Of a DNA stretch of 64,000 nt, positions 11,800 to 24,829 are shown one piece after another (the stretch's first letter is position 1; the number at the start of each line of letters is the position of its first letter). The stretch comes from Glossina fuscipes (lineage: Eukaryota; Arthropoda; Insecta; Diptera; Glossinidae). The stretch is taken from contig NW_023998422.1 in assembly GCF_014805625.2 (NCBI RefSeq), positions 2,596,126 to 2,660,125 on the forward strand, in the 5' to 3' direction. The notes below the pieces were generated by a model, which was given only the letters and a program-made list of their open reading frames with translations, was not told the origin of the DNA and ran no database searches. Both the position numbers and the translations under genes were made by a program.

Positions 11800-12250
11800 C
11801 GGTTCATTCGCGCAATACCAATACCGCGAATTGTCTGTTCTCCTCGCCACGCAAACCATATATATTGGCCGGGCCAAAGAATTGATAAAGCATAACATCT
11901 CGATGATCAAAAAAAATTGTCGAGATGAATTTCATTGTGAAGCGTCTTTGGTTCAACCCTTTCGATCTTGTTTGCGATTCTTGTCCAAGTCTCATTTCCC
12001 GTAATGATACATTACATGACATCCTAATAGTGAGAAAACATTGTTTCACGTATGATAGGATACTTAATATCGTATACAACACAAACACGAATGCAGGTTC
12101 TTTGCTCGACAAAGTCGCAACTAAGTAAAACGATAAACACTTATTTTTATATGTTCGCAAAACCGCGAGTGACTCTGCAGCAATTGAATACAAAGGCATA
12201 AACCTTTTAATGCAGTGGACAACAAAGACTGTACCAACAGTCCGAAGAAT
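11800..12250 (-). pseudogene. mariner transposase remnant, frameshifted
   Basis: Read leftward, one frame contains ITGNETW at 12005-11985. This is the mariner signature around the first catalytic aspartate (TGDETW), with the aspartate replaced by asparagine. The adjacent frame then reads ISTIFFDHRDVMLYQFFGP at about 11930-11865, matching the next conserved block (VMLTVFFDHRGVVHYEFxP) and followed by weaker similarity ending in VLVLRE (family LEVLRRLRE). A frameshift therefore lies between 11,985 and 11,930. Upstream, LVATLSSKEP at about 12,110 may correspond to the FVPKLLxxEQ block. The third catalytic aspartate region was not found, so the copy is 3'-truncated or too decayed. It is non-functional. 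A 174-codon frame covers most of it by chance combination. Confidence 0.8.
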
Positions 12251-12376
12251 CAATAATTTGATGATTTCATAATACTCGCGTAGCTTAAGTGAAGGCTTCG
12301 CCTTATTTTTTTGATTGCAACTTTGCATATATCTGTGTGTAAACGCATAAGTTTACTTTCCAAATCTCGAATCTAT

Positions 12377-12478
12377 ATATGCAGTATATGCACACATATA
12401 TATATGTACATATATATTGCACAAACAAAATTAATAAATATATACAGATACATATATATATATATATATATATACATA
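12377..12478. repeat. (TA)n-rich tract
   Basis: Interrupted TATATG/CATATA and pure TA stretches, the longest at about 12451-12473. Confidence 0.85.
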
Positions 12479-12764
12479 TAGTCGTATCCTTTGAATCCCC
12501 AATTTAATCTGCCTTTGACGTTCATACGAAGCTCGTGCATATATTTCCGCACATGGAAATTCGTTTTTCCTTTACTTTGTTTACATTTGAAATTCAATTT
12601 CAATGGTCGTCAGCAGTTTTTATTTCATTTCCAAGAGCTAGCGTTTCAACAATCAATAAGAGTTAACAATTTTTATTTCATGGAGAATGTATAGCGAATA
12701 TACATACGCCCCAAAGCGAACAGAGTTTTACTTACATGTACAACACCTGGGATAAAAGGGATTA

Positions 12765-13110
12765 AGTTTGTTCGGGGTGTATGCGGTATAGAGAAAGGCT
12801 AGACCCACCATCTATTATACCAAGAAGAATTCAGAGTGGACCTAAGCTTGTCTGACCGTCTGACCGTTTGACCGTCTTGTTCTCTTGTGTTCAACCTACA
12901 GATCGCAGTTTATAAGATGAAATTTTGATGAAATTTGGTACACCAACGTGTTTTGGCTCAAGGCTGAACGCCATTGAAAATGGTTCGGATCGGATTACTT
13001 TTTAATCACGTCTCATATGACGCCTTACTTTGAAATGTCCTTGTAAGAATAAATGTAGGGCAGCGTAGAGCATTTCATGGTGGGCCGGGGCTCACTATAG
13101 TCATTTTACT
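12765..13110 (+). repeat. R1 dispersed repeat copy
   Basis: One of the fullest copies. Head with TAGACCCACCATCTATTATACC (about 12801), then a CTGACCGTCTGACCGTTTGACC tract, GATGAAATTTGGTACACCAA (about 12927), the core TTCGGATCGGATTACTTTTT (about 12982), and the end word GGTGGGCCGGGGCTCAC (about 13079). The GATGAAATTTGGTACAC block is nearly identical to the copy at 35,033. No protein-coding capacity was seen, so it is probably a non-autonomous element or the untranslated part of one. Confidence 0.8.
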
Positions 13111-13879
13111 CTTTTTTTCTCATTATTATGCTTCATATAGGAGATTATTTGCTTATTGTCAAAGGCAGCTAATGTGTCTCTCTTTGTCTCCGCAAATAGA
13201 AAAACTAATTCTTATTACGAGAAACAAAGGTGAAAATCTTGCCCGACACTCGACCATAAAATATCGACTATGAAGAAATGAGAAAAAAAAAAGATAGTTT
13301 CAATGGCGACTCTATCAGATAAGTAGCAGGACAATTTTGGGGAAGATTAAGTTATTTAGCAATACGAACTGTACTGTAGGAAGCTTTGTTTAATTAATAT
13401 TAAGTTCGATTAATTGATTTCTAAGATTGATTGTCTTTCTGTGCTTTCAAAAGCAATACCACCAACTATATGAGGAGGGCCTTCGTGTATGTATGACAAT
13501 TTTCTAGGTCATCTGATGACTGCCATTCAGGCTTTTGCGGGCATTTTCCTCTTTAATGCGCTTCGGTTACATTGAAATTCGATACAATTCGACTTAACTC
13601 GAGCTGAAACATTTTGACAGTTAAACGACATTATTTTCTTAATGAAAGCACTTATGCGAAAGCAAACTTATCTCTTTGCATCTTAAAAGTCAAATAATTT
13701 CCTTTAAAAGTTGTTATAAAAATTAAATAAAACATTGTTTTATAACTTATTTTACATGAGTTTTAATGTTAAGTAAAGATTAGAGATTTTCATAATTCGG
13801 TTAATATATGCGCATATATTCTGAAAGTATTAACTCATATGTGATCCTATTTCATGTTTCTTTAATCTTTTCATTTTGC

Positions 13880-13880
<1 letters not shown>
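13111..13880. other. Non-coding stretch, nothing recognised
   Basis: No gene, dispersed repeat or long simple repeat seen. Confidence 0.5.
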
Positions 13881-13881
<1 letters not shown>

Positions 13882-13912
<31 letters not shown>

Positions 13913-13945
13913 CATACAAACATATGTATGTAAATATATGCGCGT
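13882..13945. repeat. (TA)n with TATG tail
   Basis: TA dinucleotides interrupted once by AA, then CATACA/TATG variants. Confidence 0.85.
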
Positions 13946-13989
13946 ATTTGTGTATAGTAAATATACCTATGCCCACTAACTACAGCCAT

Positions 13990-13994
<5 letters not shown>

Positions 13995-14033
<39 letters not shown>
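13995..14033. repeat. (TA)n tract, about 39 bp
   Basis: An essentially pure TA run, one of the longest in the window and capable of cruciform extrusion. Confidence 0.9.
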
Positions 14034-14036
<3 letters not shown>

Positions 14037-14314
14037 TATATATGTGTAACTATCTATTGAAATGGTTTGTATGCCAACATGAATATTTCTGAATTCGGCC
14101 TTGTTACTCAAAACCTCGTTTTCACATTCAATGCAATGCAATGCAATGTTTGTGCATATAATGTAATACGTATGTATGTACATAAGTACATTTTACAATT
14201 CAAATAAAATGTATAATAAAAGGGAAAAAAACCTCTAATACAAAGCCGTCTTGATATATAAACTTATTCGTTCATAAATTCATGCATTTTGTAGTACAAC
14301 GTACACTTTTGTAC

Positions 14315-14318
<4 letters not shown>

Positions 14319-14352
<34 letters not shown>
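14319..14352. repeat. (TA)n tract, about 33 bp
   Basis: A pure TA run, preceded by short GTACAACGTACACTTTTGTACG words that are themselves locally palindromic. Confidence 0.9.
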
Positions 14353-14354
<2 letters not shown>

Positions 14355-14616
14355 CATTGTATATACGTATAACAAGTGCATTTGTTCACTTAGTTACTGG
14401 CATTACACTTATGCATAAATGCATAAAATAAAAGCATAAATGTGTAACACTTTGTTATTTTCATTGTTGTTGCTATTTTCGTTGTTGCTCTTGTTACTGT
14501 TATTGTAGTTGTTATTGTAAGAAATTGAAATCATGATAATGCATTCAATTCTATTAAAAATCAAAAGCTACAGTTAAATAAATATATATATATATATGTA
14601 CAAATATATGTTTGTA

Positions 14617-14641
14617 TGAATGAATGAATGAATGAATGAAT
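14617..14641. repeat. (TGAA)n microsatellite
   Basis: Six consecutive perfect TGAA units. Confidence 0.9.
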
Positions 14642-14644
14642 ACC

Positions 14645-15160
14645 TTTGCATTGAAACATTTATATAAGTTGGTCTGGTTTTGATGGATTATTTATCATTG
14701 GAATAAATTTTAGGGAAATTGATAATTATTCTATAGATATGTATATATACATACATGCATATGATATATTCCGTAAATATATTTATGTATAGCTTTACAA
14801 ATTAATTGAATAATATTTCAAGAGACAGTGAGTGTTACAGATATATGGATATGGATTTCCCCCGAATAAATTTTATGAGTTTTTGATTATTACCATCAGT
14901 TAAAACACTTCCCTTTGCAAACACTGCAATGAAAATTTGGTTGGTAAACAATTTCTCTTGCATTGCATGTAGAGACACATAAGCAGATTTTTACTATTTT
15001 TTTACTAAATTTAGCTGGAATTTCATCAATTTTAATGGCTTCAAACGTATATTGACATCCGAGCTCATATAATGCATTTCGTTAGGATGTCAATATTATG
15101 AATATATTTCCGCTTAGAAACGTAATAGTAGCAAAATGATATTAATGTCAACGAAAAAGA
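14645..15160. other. Non-coding stretch, nothing recognised
   Basis: No gene or repeat copy recognised. Confidence 0.5.
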
Positions 15161-15164
15161 AAAT

Positions 15165-15530
15165 TATATTCGTTCGTGACCGAATCTCTTGTGTCCGTCA
15201 TCGTCATCCCAAAGAAGACAAAACAAGTGAAACAGAATTTTTAGGCTTTATGTTAGAGGTGCGGGTGTTATAAGCGTGTCCTTGAAAAGTTGCGACAACT
15301 TCCAAATTCCTTTCAAAACTTGCCTTAGGCGACATCTTCCGTTCCGTTAACCGGAGAATGTTTACATACAGAGTTGCGCAGACGGACAGACGAACAAGCC
15401 GACACGTTTACGAGCATTTCATATTTGTAACTAGCCAACAATTTATATAGTTATTGAAGCTCATTTCTGCGCGGGTCAGTTTTTCAAATTTTTGTACAGG
15501 TGCTACCGCATCTTTTTTTGTAATTCATAC
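15165..15530 (+). repeat. R2 dispersed repeat copy
   Basis: Begins with the near-palindrome ATTCGTTCGTGACCGAATC (about 15169), followed by the tract GTGTCCGTCATCGTCATC. Later come AACTTCCAAATTCC, GCGCAGACGGACAGACGAAC and the closing word TTTTTGTACAGGTGCTACCG (about 15490). The same head, CAGACGAGCGGACGG-like tract and TTTTTGTACAGGTACTACAG closing word occur in the same order at 43.1-43.5 kb. Confidence 0.75.
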
Positions 15531-16508
15531 TGATTAGGAATACATATAAACTTTTTGAGATTTTTGGAAGCTTTCCTCTAGAAGTTCGCCTCATCCTACG
15601 AGGATGGGTATAAAGAAAAAAACGAAAAACACCGCTTCCAAATAAGGCAAAGCAGAGTGAATTGATGAGAACTCTTGTATTAATGTGATGACAGACCAAA
15701 GAGAAGGTTGAAAGTGCAAAAAATTATGCCTTCTGTATACTAGGGTGGCGGAAATGTTCTATCGTATTTCAAATAATAAATTTGTATTGAAGATGTTTGA
15801 TGTCGTCCGCAGCAGTCGAATTCTGACTGTCAAATTCATTGGCAATTTCAAAGTGGATAGTTATCAGTTTCTACTGAACATAGACAGTAAGTAAGTGTCA
15901 CGACGAATGCAATTTCTTAAATGCACTTTACTCACTCTGCATTTTGCAATTAACTTATGAAGCATATTGAGACTAGTCCTCTTTCATTCCACGAGAAGCA
16001 CGCGATATAATAGGACCCCATATGACGCATTCTATATGCTTGCCTTAACCAAACAAGTAAAGTACAATAGAACTTTCCCGCCAACTTATTACAACTTGGA
16101 TAAAATATTTGACTAACCTAATATAGAACGTATAGAGGCTTAGAGCTGACTAACTCTCACGAAACGTATGTTTTTTTTGCTCGAAAACATAAATAAATGC
16201 AAGTACTTTAAAGAAAATTCTTTTTTTTTCCCCAATCTGCTGTTGTGGACAAACTCTTACTATAAAGCACATTTTCTGCGACTGCCTCAACTTTTCCTCG
16301 GCTAGAAATATTGCATTTGGAACGATTAATCCTTTGAACATTCTACAATCAGCTTCAGAACAGAATATCAATTCAATATATTACTTTTTTAATACTACTA
16401 AGCTTATTATCTAATATCCATTTATTTAAATTAGAGCCGATAGCCTGTGTTGCTAGTGCTCAATGTCTTTTTTTTAGTCTAAGAATTCATTTCATTAGTC
16501 TAAAATTA

Positions 16509-16509
16509 A

Positions 16510-16542
<33 letters not shown>

Positions 16543-16543
16543 A
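16509..16543. repeat. (AAT)n then poly(A)
   Basis: Seven AAT/ATA units run directly into 13-14 A residues, the form of a non-LTR or SINE tail. No element body was recognised upstream. Confidence 0.75.
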
Positions 16544-17280
16544 GCTAACACTCGGAATACATTCCTCATTTAAATATTCAATGTTCTTTTATTTTAATAT
16601 TAAGTTTTTTATTGTCCTCAGCCGTTTTCAAGACACGGCTTCAATCAACTTCCTTTTTCCCCCCACACTTTCTTTCATAATAACATATGTCTTCTCCGTA
16701 CCACTGCCACATTTGATCTTACCCGTGAAACAAACATTCCGCATCACTTGTCAACTTTGGATAAAGTGCTCAACATAATCATTGTCATCAGCATTTGCAT
16801 CGTACATTATGCAAAATATTTTCTTAATACGATTTTTTTTCTAGCAGTTCAATGCAACTACACACAAGCACTTACAATGATATTTGATGGACGACACAAG
16901 TGCTCATCGCTTAAGTTATATAGATCTGAATGGGTGTATACTAGAAGTTCAAGGGTACGAGGAGGGCAAGGCGTCACTAGCTAACGATATATCTTCACAT
17001 AGGTTTTCTGCTACTTTCCAAATAAATTTTGTGTGCACATTAACAAACGGATTTATAGCTTGAATGTAACTTTATCTGATCTGCTCTTATGAAGCGATAT
17101 GATAGTGATAGCAGTCACAGTCAGATGGAGTCTGACAATAAATGAACTTGGTTTCACATTTTATCATAATCCTATCTATTGTGTGCATAGTAATTAAAAG
17201 ATTTTCACTTAAATCACTCACTTAATTGCTTTACTCTAAATTTTTCAACTTTAAACTGAGACTTCTGTTAAATGAATATC

Positions 17281-17331
17281 ACACATATATATATACATAT
17301 ATATATATATATGCATATATATATATATGCA
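17281..17331. repeat. (TA)n-rich tract
   Basis: TA dinucleotides interrupted by TACA and TGCA words. Confidence 0.85.
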
Positions 17332-18396
17332 TAATTCAATGCATTGTTCATCGCTTTCCACCGTGGAAGGTTTAGAAGGTAAAAGTGTCAATTGTTGTTA
17401 AAAAAAAAAAAAAGATAGCAAAAAGAAGAAGAAGAAAATATAAAATAAAAGCAAAAGTATTATGTTATCGTATAAATATATATACACATATGCACATATA
17501 TATATATATATGAGGGGACTTTAAAACAAAAACTCTTAACTTTCTATGGCATTATATTTAAATATATATATGCATGTATATGCAATAGTTATGCATGTTA
17601 TAAGCAAGCATATTTTATGTTTGCTCTTCACTTTGCAGTTTCTACAAGTGCAAAACTTGTAGCTGCCGTTCATTTATTTAATTTTTTTTCATTTTTTTTC
17701 TCTCATATTTCTTATTTTCGATTTTCACTTGCCGCTTTCTTAATGGCTTTTCGCTTTTATAATACGCTACGAAATCGAGTGAAAATTTCACGCAAATTCT
17801 CTTATAACAAATTTTTATATGCATATGAATGTGAAAACTTGAGAGAGTACAAGTATGAAATCAAAATATTTTAATTTTAATGAGGCTTACGGGAAACACT
17901 ATAAAAACTTTTGTGATCTCAATGCAAAACTTCTACAAGAAAAAAAAAAAAAAAAAGAGAAAAAAAATTTTCTCATGAGAATATTTTTTCCTAGCATTTT
18001 CGTTTATTCGTTTCGCAGTGGTTTGCTAGACTAAAGTGTAATCAAACTTTGACGAAATGCTTAATCAATGCGCATTAGTGTTGCTTCTGTCAACGGTCAA
18101 AACGTACATATAATTGAAATGTAATTATCTACAAGAACAACATGCGCATCTCGGCGCTGGCAAATTTTCCACTTTACAGTTGTTTCGTGTCCAAGCAAGC
18201 AGCTATCTTAGCTTGCTTAGCTATAATAATTACAGACTACTGCAATAGCCTTGAATGGGGTTCGGTTCACCATTCTAGCTGTAGTTGTTTCTGGTGGAGT
18301 TTAGTTAGTTCTTATTGATTAAATAAAAATAAAAATTTATTGATTATATATAAAAATTACATAAATAGTTTGATCATCATTAACAGTAACAAGAAG

Positions 18397-18448
18397 GCAA
18401 CAACAACAACAACAACGACAACATAGAATAGCAACAACAACAGCAACA
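18397..18448. repeat. (CAA)n microsatellite
   Basis: Perfect CAA units at the start, then CAA/CAG units with AGAATAG and ACGAC interruptions. Confidence 0.85.
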
Positions 18449-18832
18449 GCCGCTGAATTCTGGCGTTAGCACAAATCCACACCAAATCCTTCATTAACCA
18501 TTAAACATTAATCATGTTAGTGCGAATGGCGATCTTGGGGTAGGAAAATGCTTTTTTACTGTTATGAATGATGTCAAATCGTTTAACGTTAGTCAGATTA
18601 TTCTTTGTCAACCGTATACGAATGACAATGATTGCGAATAGCAAGCGATTTAAAAGTCAAGACGATCAATATCAACACGCTATCGCTATTTGTCGGACGG
18701 CATAGTGCATTTCTGTTGTAAACAGGAAGCAATAAATTTTTGTTGCTCTCGATATAATTTGTTACGGAATATATGCGAAACGGAAATTTAAGCAGCTGCA
18801 TCTCTCATGTCCACCATACGATACATATGCAT

Positions 18833-18838
18833 GCAGGC

Positions 18839-18871
<33 letters not shown>

Positions 18872-18890
18872 TGCATGCTTGCATGCATCC
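18833..18890. repeat. (AAGC)n microsatellite with palindromic end
   Basis: About seven AAGC units followed by ATGCATGCTTGCATGCATCC, so the run ends in a palindromic ATGC/GCAT segment that can fold back on the AAGC units (GCTT pairs with AAGC). Confidence 0.85.
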
Positions 18891-19071
18891 ATTCATATGT
18901 GTAAGCATACACTATATGCACTGTATGCTTAAGCGTTAATCGTATCAATATCATTGCTTGCATATACGATTGTTTGTATGTGTTGTGTACTTGGTCTACA
19001 AACGTAGACTCTATCGCCATCAACGTCGAGCATTATTTCACAAAAACTACCATCGACGCATTCGCTCGTAC

Positions 19072-19112
19072 ATATGTATATGTATATATGTATATATATA
19101 TATATATGCGTA
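19072..19112. repeat. (TATG)n/(TA)n tract
   Basis: TATG units grading into TA dinucleotides. Confidence 0.85.
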
Positions 19113-19119
19113 CCTATGT

Positions 19120-22100
19120 ACAGACATACCGTACAATATATTAATTTGTACATACGCGTATAATAAATTTTCTCAATCAATTGATGTTTCTTTGCTATAT
19201 ATCGCTAGTATTCGTTTATTTTATTTAATTAAACGCCTCGTTTCGATATTAAATTACAGACACAAACATAGACATTTAATTTAATTAATATTTTAACGGT
19301 AAAAACAAACTATAAATATCTTTGTCTTTGCATACATATATATATATAACATATCGTTACAAAGAGACCGTATTTGCTATTCATGTGAATAGATTTGTAT
19401 GCGAAAGAAAATAAGGATTCGTTATTATCTCTCTTATGTCCATAATTGATTGGTATGCCATCAAATCTCTTTCCATTGTAACATTTCAAATAATGGTATT
19501 TACCGGGTATACCCCGATACTAACGGTATATAATTTGGTATCTCATGTAATATGATATACGCATATGCGATTCATCTAAAATAAATTTGCCGGCTTGACC
19601 AAGCGATTATTCATCCATTGCGTCAATGATTTTACAAAAAAAAACATCATCATGCATTTTCATACATTACATCACTTAATAAGTCCGTAGGATGACATAT
19701 AAAAGTGATCATTATTGACGCAACTATATGATTTTTGTAGTAGATATACAAAGATTGGAAAAAGCGTTGCCACATGCGGGTTTATATCTAAGGGGGATTA
19801 CTTTAGAGGGGACAAAAGAGATATTGACGAGTAAATAAATATTTTTCGAGAAAAATAAAAATTTACCTGTTTTTTTGAACACACCCATATCGTGACATGT
19901 CTGTATATATTTTATATACACGACAGCTACGGCCACTCCGTTAGGTGATAACATTAATTTCACATTCAATTGAAATAGTAGTTACAAGATTTGTGTTAAA
20001 TAAGAAAAGGCACAAAAGCATTCACCTACAAGTCAGAACACCAAGCGCCAAAAGGCGATACCTTATAACCCCGTGTTTAGAACGACAGAGTGGTGTAGTC
20101 TTCCGGATAGACATCGGCTAACTCTGTCGTTGTGACTAACGATAATTTCATTACGGGCTTTTTCAATAGTCATTCGATATCTGCATGTCAACCTACAAAC
20201 TTATTGACTGATGTGTTAGTGGCAGATTTTTATAGAATGTATTACACCACTCACGACAGTCGTTCGACTTCAATTCTTGAATGAACCTAATTTCATATAA
20301 AAGCACATTTAAGTCTTTGCACAGAGAAAGGCCTATAAGTTGGAAGCAACTCTTACTTTTGCACAGGAACTAATTTGATTAAATTTTTTATCTTACTTCT
20401 TAGACCAGCCGTTCTATCTGTAGCGGAAGCTCAGTACACCCTCTTGTCACACTCATCTATTTCCTTTACTCTCTTTGTCAATTTCTTTAATTTTCTATTG
20501 AATATTTTGATCTGCAGTTTTCTTTTCTTCTGATTTTCCAAATTCGTAAAATTGCCAAAAGTACTGAGGAGGTTTTGCATTTCTTAAACTGTGGTATTAC
20601 ATTTACGGAGTTAAAAATTTAAGTTGACCCCTAATCTTCGTATCCAGTTTGAAAACGAAGTAAATGTAGCTGATGTAGCTAATGGCTTATCCCTGAACAC
20701 TCATACTCAAATGGAGAAGTTTAAGTATGATTTTAGTTTGGACAATTATCCACAACGTGCTATTAACTTGTATGAGAATATGATTTAATATATAATAAAT
20801 GCTTTACGATATACGATTGATACATCAATTGTCGTTGTATCTCCCAATCAATAATGATGCAGAAGATAAATATAACTATTAGAAGTTCTTTTCATTCCGG
20901 TTAACATAACTTCTTACATATATATTAGTTCGTGCCATCGAAGCGCAAAAGAATTTGACTTGACATGTGCCATATAAGATATACGATTACTAGATCGAAT
21001 AACTAGACTGTTTCTTTATTGAAAAAATTATCATACGAAAGTTAAACGTGACTGTTAACACTGGATCTGCTGAAGATTGTTTGTAATTGGGTGAGGAACC
21101 TTGGGTTTAAAGAAATGGAAATAAATTGAAATGAAAATTTTATTGGCAATTGTGAAAGTGTTAGTAAACCCATCGGGATTATTTCTTGATCGAATATGCA
21201 TGATGGCGAATATTTGGATGGGAAAGTTTTAGGCGAAAATATGAAAAGATTTTGAATATTTTTTTGAGATTGTCTTAGTTTCTAATCTATTGTAAACGCC
21301 TATGTGAGCCGATCCTCGTTATTTTCTAACCATGGCTTTCTAATCCATCAACAAGTTTCTAGGCCCAATTTTTCGTTTCTTATCTTCTGGTTTGTCTGTG
21401 GGGCGATTCTGCACAGATTGACGCATTCTACCAGAAAAAGATATATATATGTCACATGTATCTCGAAAACTGGGCTAGGTAGAGAAAAAAGTGATAATAG
21501 GTCATTAAAGGTCTTCTCACACAAATAAGTTATCGCAAAATTTTGGAGCTTTACAACTATTTCATTAAAGCTCAAGAGATGAAAGAGGTTAAGCTAACCC
21601 ACATGGCAATTTTAGTGTTAAAAGTTTGTATTAGCACAACATACCTTTTGTCTTGCTGCACACCACTACACTACAAAAGACAGTAGTGTTTTGTAACTTG
21701 ATGTATAGATGAAGTACGTTAGATGGGGGCGTATTACATGATAGTAACTTTGTATCCAAAAGTGTCCAATATCGCATATTAGTTAATGTTGCGAATAGCT
21801 AATGGAGAGAAATTTAACCCAAGGCAAGTATAAATGTATTCTGCGCCAGTTTTAGTGTTTGTCTTGAAATTACATACAATGATTTATTATTTGCATAAAT
21901 CCTAAAGATCTTTATATATTAACTATTGTGAGTATTCGGAATGCACTGTTAAGCGAATCATTCTTAACTCATCAGGGAATGTTTTGGTTATAACTTTAAA
22001 CGAAAAAGACGTAAAAAAATATCGCTTAACAAATTATACTTAATATATCCTCTACACATACACATGTATATATAGATTCGCTAGGGATAATTATAGATAG

Positions 22101-22385
22101 GGTAAGGACGTAAAATATTACCTACTTGTTAAGGTTTTTCCTTATTGTCCGTTTAGCTATGCAGTGAGAGAACGAGGGTCCTTAGAAGAAACTTTCTTTA
22201 TTGAAACGGCAATCCATCTCCATAGGTTAATTTACCTTAGAATTTGTTTCCTTAACTCAGTCCCGCACTACTTTCTTACATTCACTTCAGTTTATTGCAG
22301 GTTCACGTTGCCTTCACTCAGTCAATGTACTTATGATACGTACTATATTTACTTACTTACTTACTTTAAATTATTATTCATGGAC
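19120..22385. other. Non-coding stretch, nothing recognised
   Basis: About 3.2 kb without an identifiable gene or R1-R3 copy. The only structured element noticed is the inverted repeat at 20081-20131. Confidence 0.45.
20081..20131. repeat. 11-bp perfect inverted repeat, 29-nt loop
   Basis: AACGACAGAGT (20081-20091) and ACTCTGTCGTT (20121-20131) are exact reverse complements. The loop contains GGTGTAGTCTTCCGGATAG, slightly like a tRNA A-box and D arm, but no B box follows. Confidence 0.7.
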
Positions 22386-22391
22386 GAAGCT

Positions 22392-22425
22392 GAGCTCAGG
22401 TGAAGAGCTCAGGTGAAGAGCTCAC
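22392..22425. repeat. 13-bp tandem repeat, 2.5 copies
   Basis: GAGCTCAGGTGAA is repeated twice exactly and then begins a third time (GAGCTC). The last unit runs into ACCT, so AGGTGA and TCACCT form a short inverted repeat. Confidence 0.8.
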
Positions 22426-22429
22426 CTAT

Positions 22430-23000
22430 GAAGAATTTTAGCTAATTATCCGATCTGAGATTAAATCTCTCTACCCCGTCCGTCGCAAACCTATTTTAAC
22501 TTATTTCACCTACTCTTACTCTACAGCATGGGACTAAAATGAGGTCCGTCGCCTTTGGTTCTCACAATATATACAGAAATCTTATGAATTTCAAATGAAT
22601 TGACCTAAGCTGCCTTAAACCTCTCTCCTGTCACTTTTTCATTTCCTTTCATTTTTAAAAAAAAATTTTTTTTTTCAATTTTTTTATTGAGTTTATTTTA
22701 TATGAAATTCTAAAAATAGACTTTCCACACATTTATTAAAGATAAAAATAACTACAATTTACGCAGACGTTAAAAGTAGTAACAAGAAATTTTTATATGT
22801 GCGTTAGCGCATAACTACACTTGAAGAAAATTTTTCAAATTTATAGAAATTAACACAAATTGATTATGAAGAAGAATACTGACTGACACACACAACAGTA
22901 ATCTACGGAAAGAGATTACTCGTGTTGGAATTTAATGATTAATGCTCTAAGTGTATTGGAATGATATGGTGTTGAGTGTTGAGTTTTAATCAAATGATTG
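22430..23000. other. Non-coding stretch
   Basis: No gene. There is an A-run/T-run palindrome at about 22658-22685. Confidence 0.5.
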
Positions 23001-23001
23001 T

Positions 23002-23026
23002 TTATATATATATATATATATATATA
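23002..23026. repeat. (TA)n tract
   Basis: A pure TA run. Confidence 0.85.
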
Positions 23027-23099
23027 GACATGTATGTACAAACACATATGCTGGTTAATCGTACGGTTGGTTGAATTTGTTCTTGCTTTAGATAAGAAA

Positions 23100-23590
23100 C
23101 GCCTTTGTGTTCGTTTTTTTTCTTTTTTTCTCTTCTTATTCTTTTATTTTTCACTTTTTTTCATTTATCTTTTCTTTTTTTTTTCTTTTTAGTGCTTCAC
23201 ATAATTTTACATTTCTGGAGTAAACATACGTTATGTAGTGCTTGTCCGCATGTGCTGAGAACGCCACACAAGACAATGAATACATACGACATGCAAACCT
23301 AATGCAGAACAACATGCAAGACATTATGTTAACTTTTCTTATTCGCGATGTTTGCTTTTATTTTTAATATTATTCGTTTGCGTGCATGTTTTTGTGTTTG
23401 TTGATGTCTTTTCTTTTTTCTCTTTGTTTTCTTTATTTTTTTTTTTTGTTTTTTTCCTTTCAGCGTCGCTTTTAATTACAAAATATTTGCAGACCAAAAA
23501 AGATTTCTTAATCATTAAACGTTGTCTACCGTAGTCACCATTTGTAGCAGCAACATTTTCTTGTCTGTTTTTTTTTTTTTTTTTTTTTTT
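23100..23590. repeat. T-rich block with poly(T), 23 T at its end
   Basis: Repeated TTTTTTCTTTTT words between 23110 and 23200 and again at 23410-23465, ending in a pure 23-nt T run at 23568-23590. Frames open across it are F/L-rich or K-rich translations of the composition. Confidence 0.7.
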
Positions 23591-23599
23591 AGATGGGTC

Positions 23600-24820
23600 G
23601 GCCATAATTTATGCAATACACACAACTAATAAATACTTACACACATGCCAGTAGTATGCGTTTTCGTAATTATGTTGGGCTCACATGTTTAAAGGAAAAC
23701 ATTGACTTGTTTTCAAGTTGTTTCATGTGCGTGTAGCATGAATTGAGAGAAAATTTTCGAGAGTCTGCTTAAACGTGCTATTTATTTAACAAAGGTCTAA
23801 ACATACAATACACAAAAGCACACTCTCGCACATAGATAGACACACAGGCAAATGTTCCTTAAAAACATTAACAACAACAATACGTGAAAAATGTCAACCT
23901 TCTAAAGCGAAGAAGAGTTTTGCAAAAAAAAAATTTTAAGTAATCTGAAGAACAATAAAATCAACGTTTTCCATGACCCTTAAGGCAAGGGAGCATCATC
24001 CGCTTGAGCGGACATACTCAACGAACCAATGAACTTGTGGCTGAGAAGTGTGTGCCAGCAATGAAATTAAATTAAAATTCAACAAGCACACGAAATCCAA
24101 CTAGACAAAAAACACAAAGTATGTAGACAGACGCATACACACAACCGGCTGGTCAGTCGCCAAATACATGGCCGCACACACACACGCGCGCGTAAGTGCA
24201 AGCTTAGTTGCATAGTCATAAAGACATGTGTACGAAGACATATGTATTTATACAGCCATGGACATCCAGATGATGATTGAAATTGAGCCCAGAAATTTAA
24301 GAATAATTTTTTAATTATCTAAAATTGTAGCATTTCATGATGCTTCTATTCTTATTTGTCACTCTTTTTTCGGTATTTTTTTCTTGCGCTCAACTGTAAC
24401 AACATCGTCTAAGTACAAAATTAAGTGTTGAAGAATTTTACGTTTTACTATTAAAATATTCATAACAAGTGTTGTGAATAACTTACAGGAGATACAATAA
24501 AACTTACAATGAAAGACTTCATTTTTGCATAAAATACTCTTGAGTTTTTATTATTTGATGAAGGCGACGAACACTTGTATCTTGTTTAAGGCTCAATCAT
24601 AGTCGACTATTTATATACTTACTGTACGATGCTATGTAACGTCTATGTACGCCTTCTATGTGAAAATATGTATACATAGGTGTGTTATGCATGAATTAAA
24701 TATTAAGGTAGAGTATTAAAATATAAAGTAGATCCTTTCTTTACAGTCGGCACAGTTTATTTAGTATCATTTTAGACGATTACATACCCTACACCACGCG
24801 CTAATTATTCATATAAAGAC
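23600..24820. other. Non-coding stretch
   Basis: Contains a short CACACACACGCGCGCG run at about 24176-24192. No gene recognised. Confidence 0.5.
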
Positions 24821-24829
24821 GTTGCCATA

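Larger units (their letters stand above)
15535..18390. other. Non-coding stretch with microsatellites
   Basis: No gene. Contains the AAT/A run at 16.5 kb and TA-rich runs at about 17281-17331, 17475-17512 and 17560-17590, plus A runs at 17401-17413 and 17940-17956. A GTTTTGAACC-like or LTR-like structure was not seen. Confidence 0.5.

Noticed and set aside
11804..12328. 174-codon minus-strand frame taken as one gene
   Set aside because: Only two short parts match mariner, and the rest of the motif set continues in the neighbouring frame, so it is a frameshifted pseudogene and not a gene.
16509..16543. Poly(A) after (AAT)n as the tail of a LINE or SINE
   Set aside because: No element body or Pol III boxes could be found upstream.
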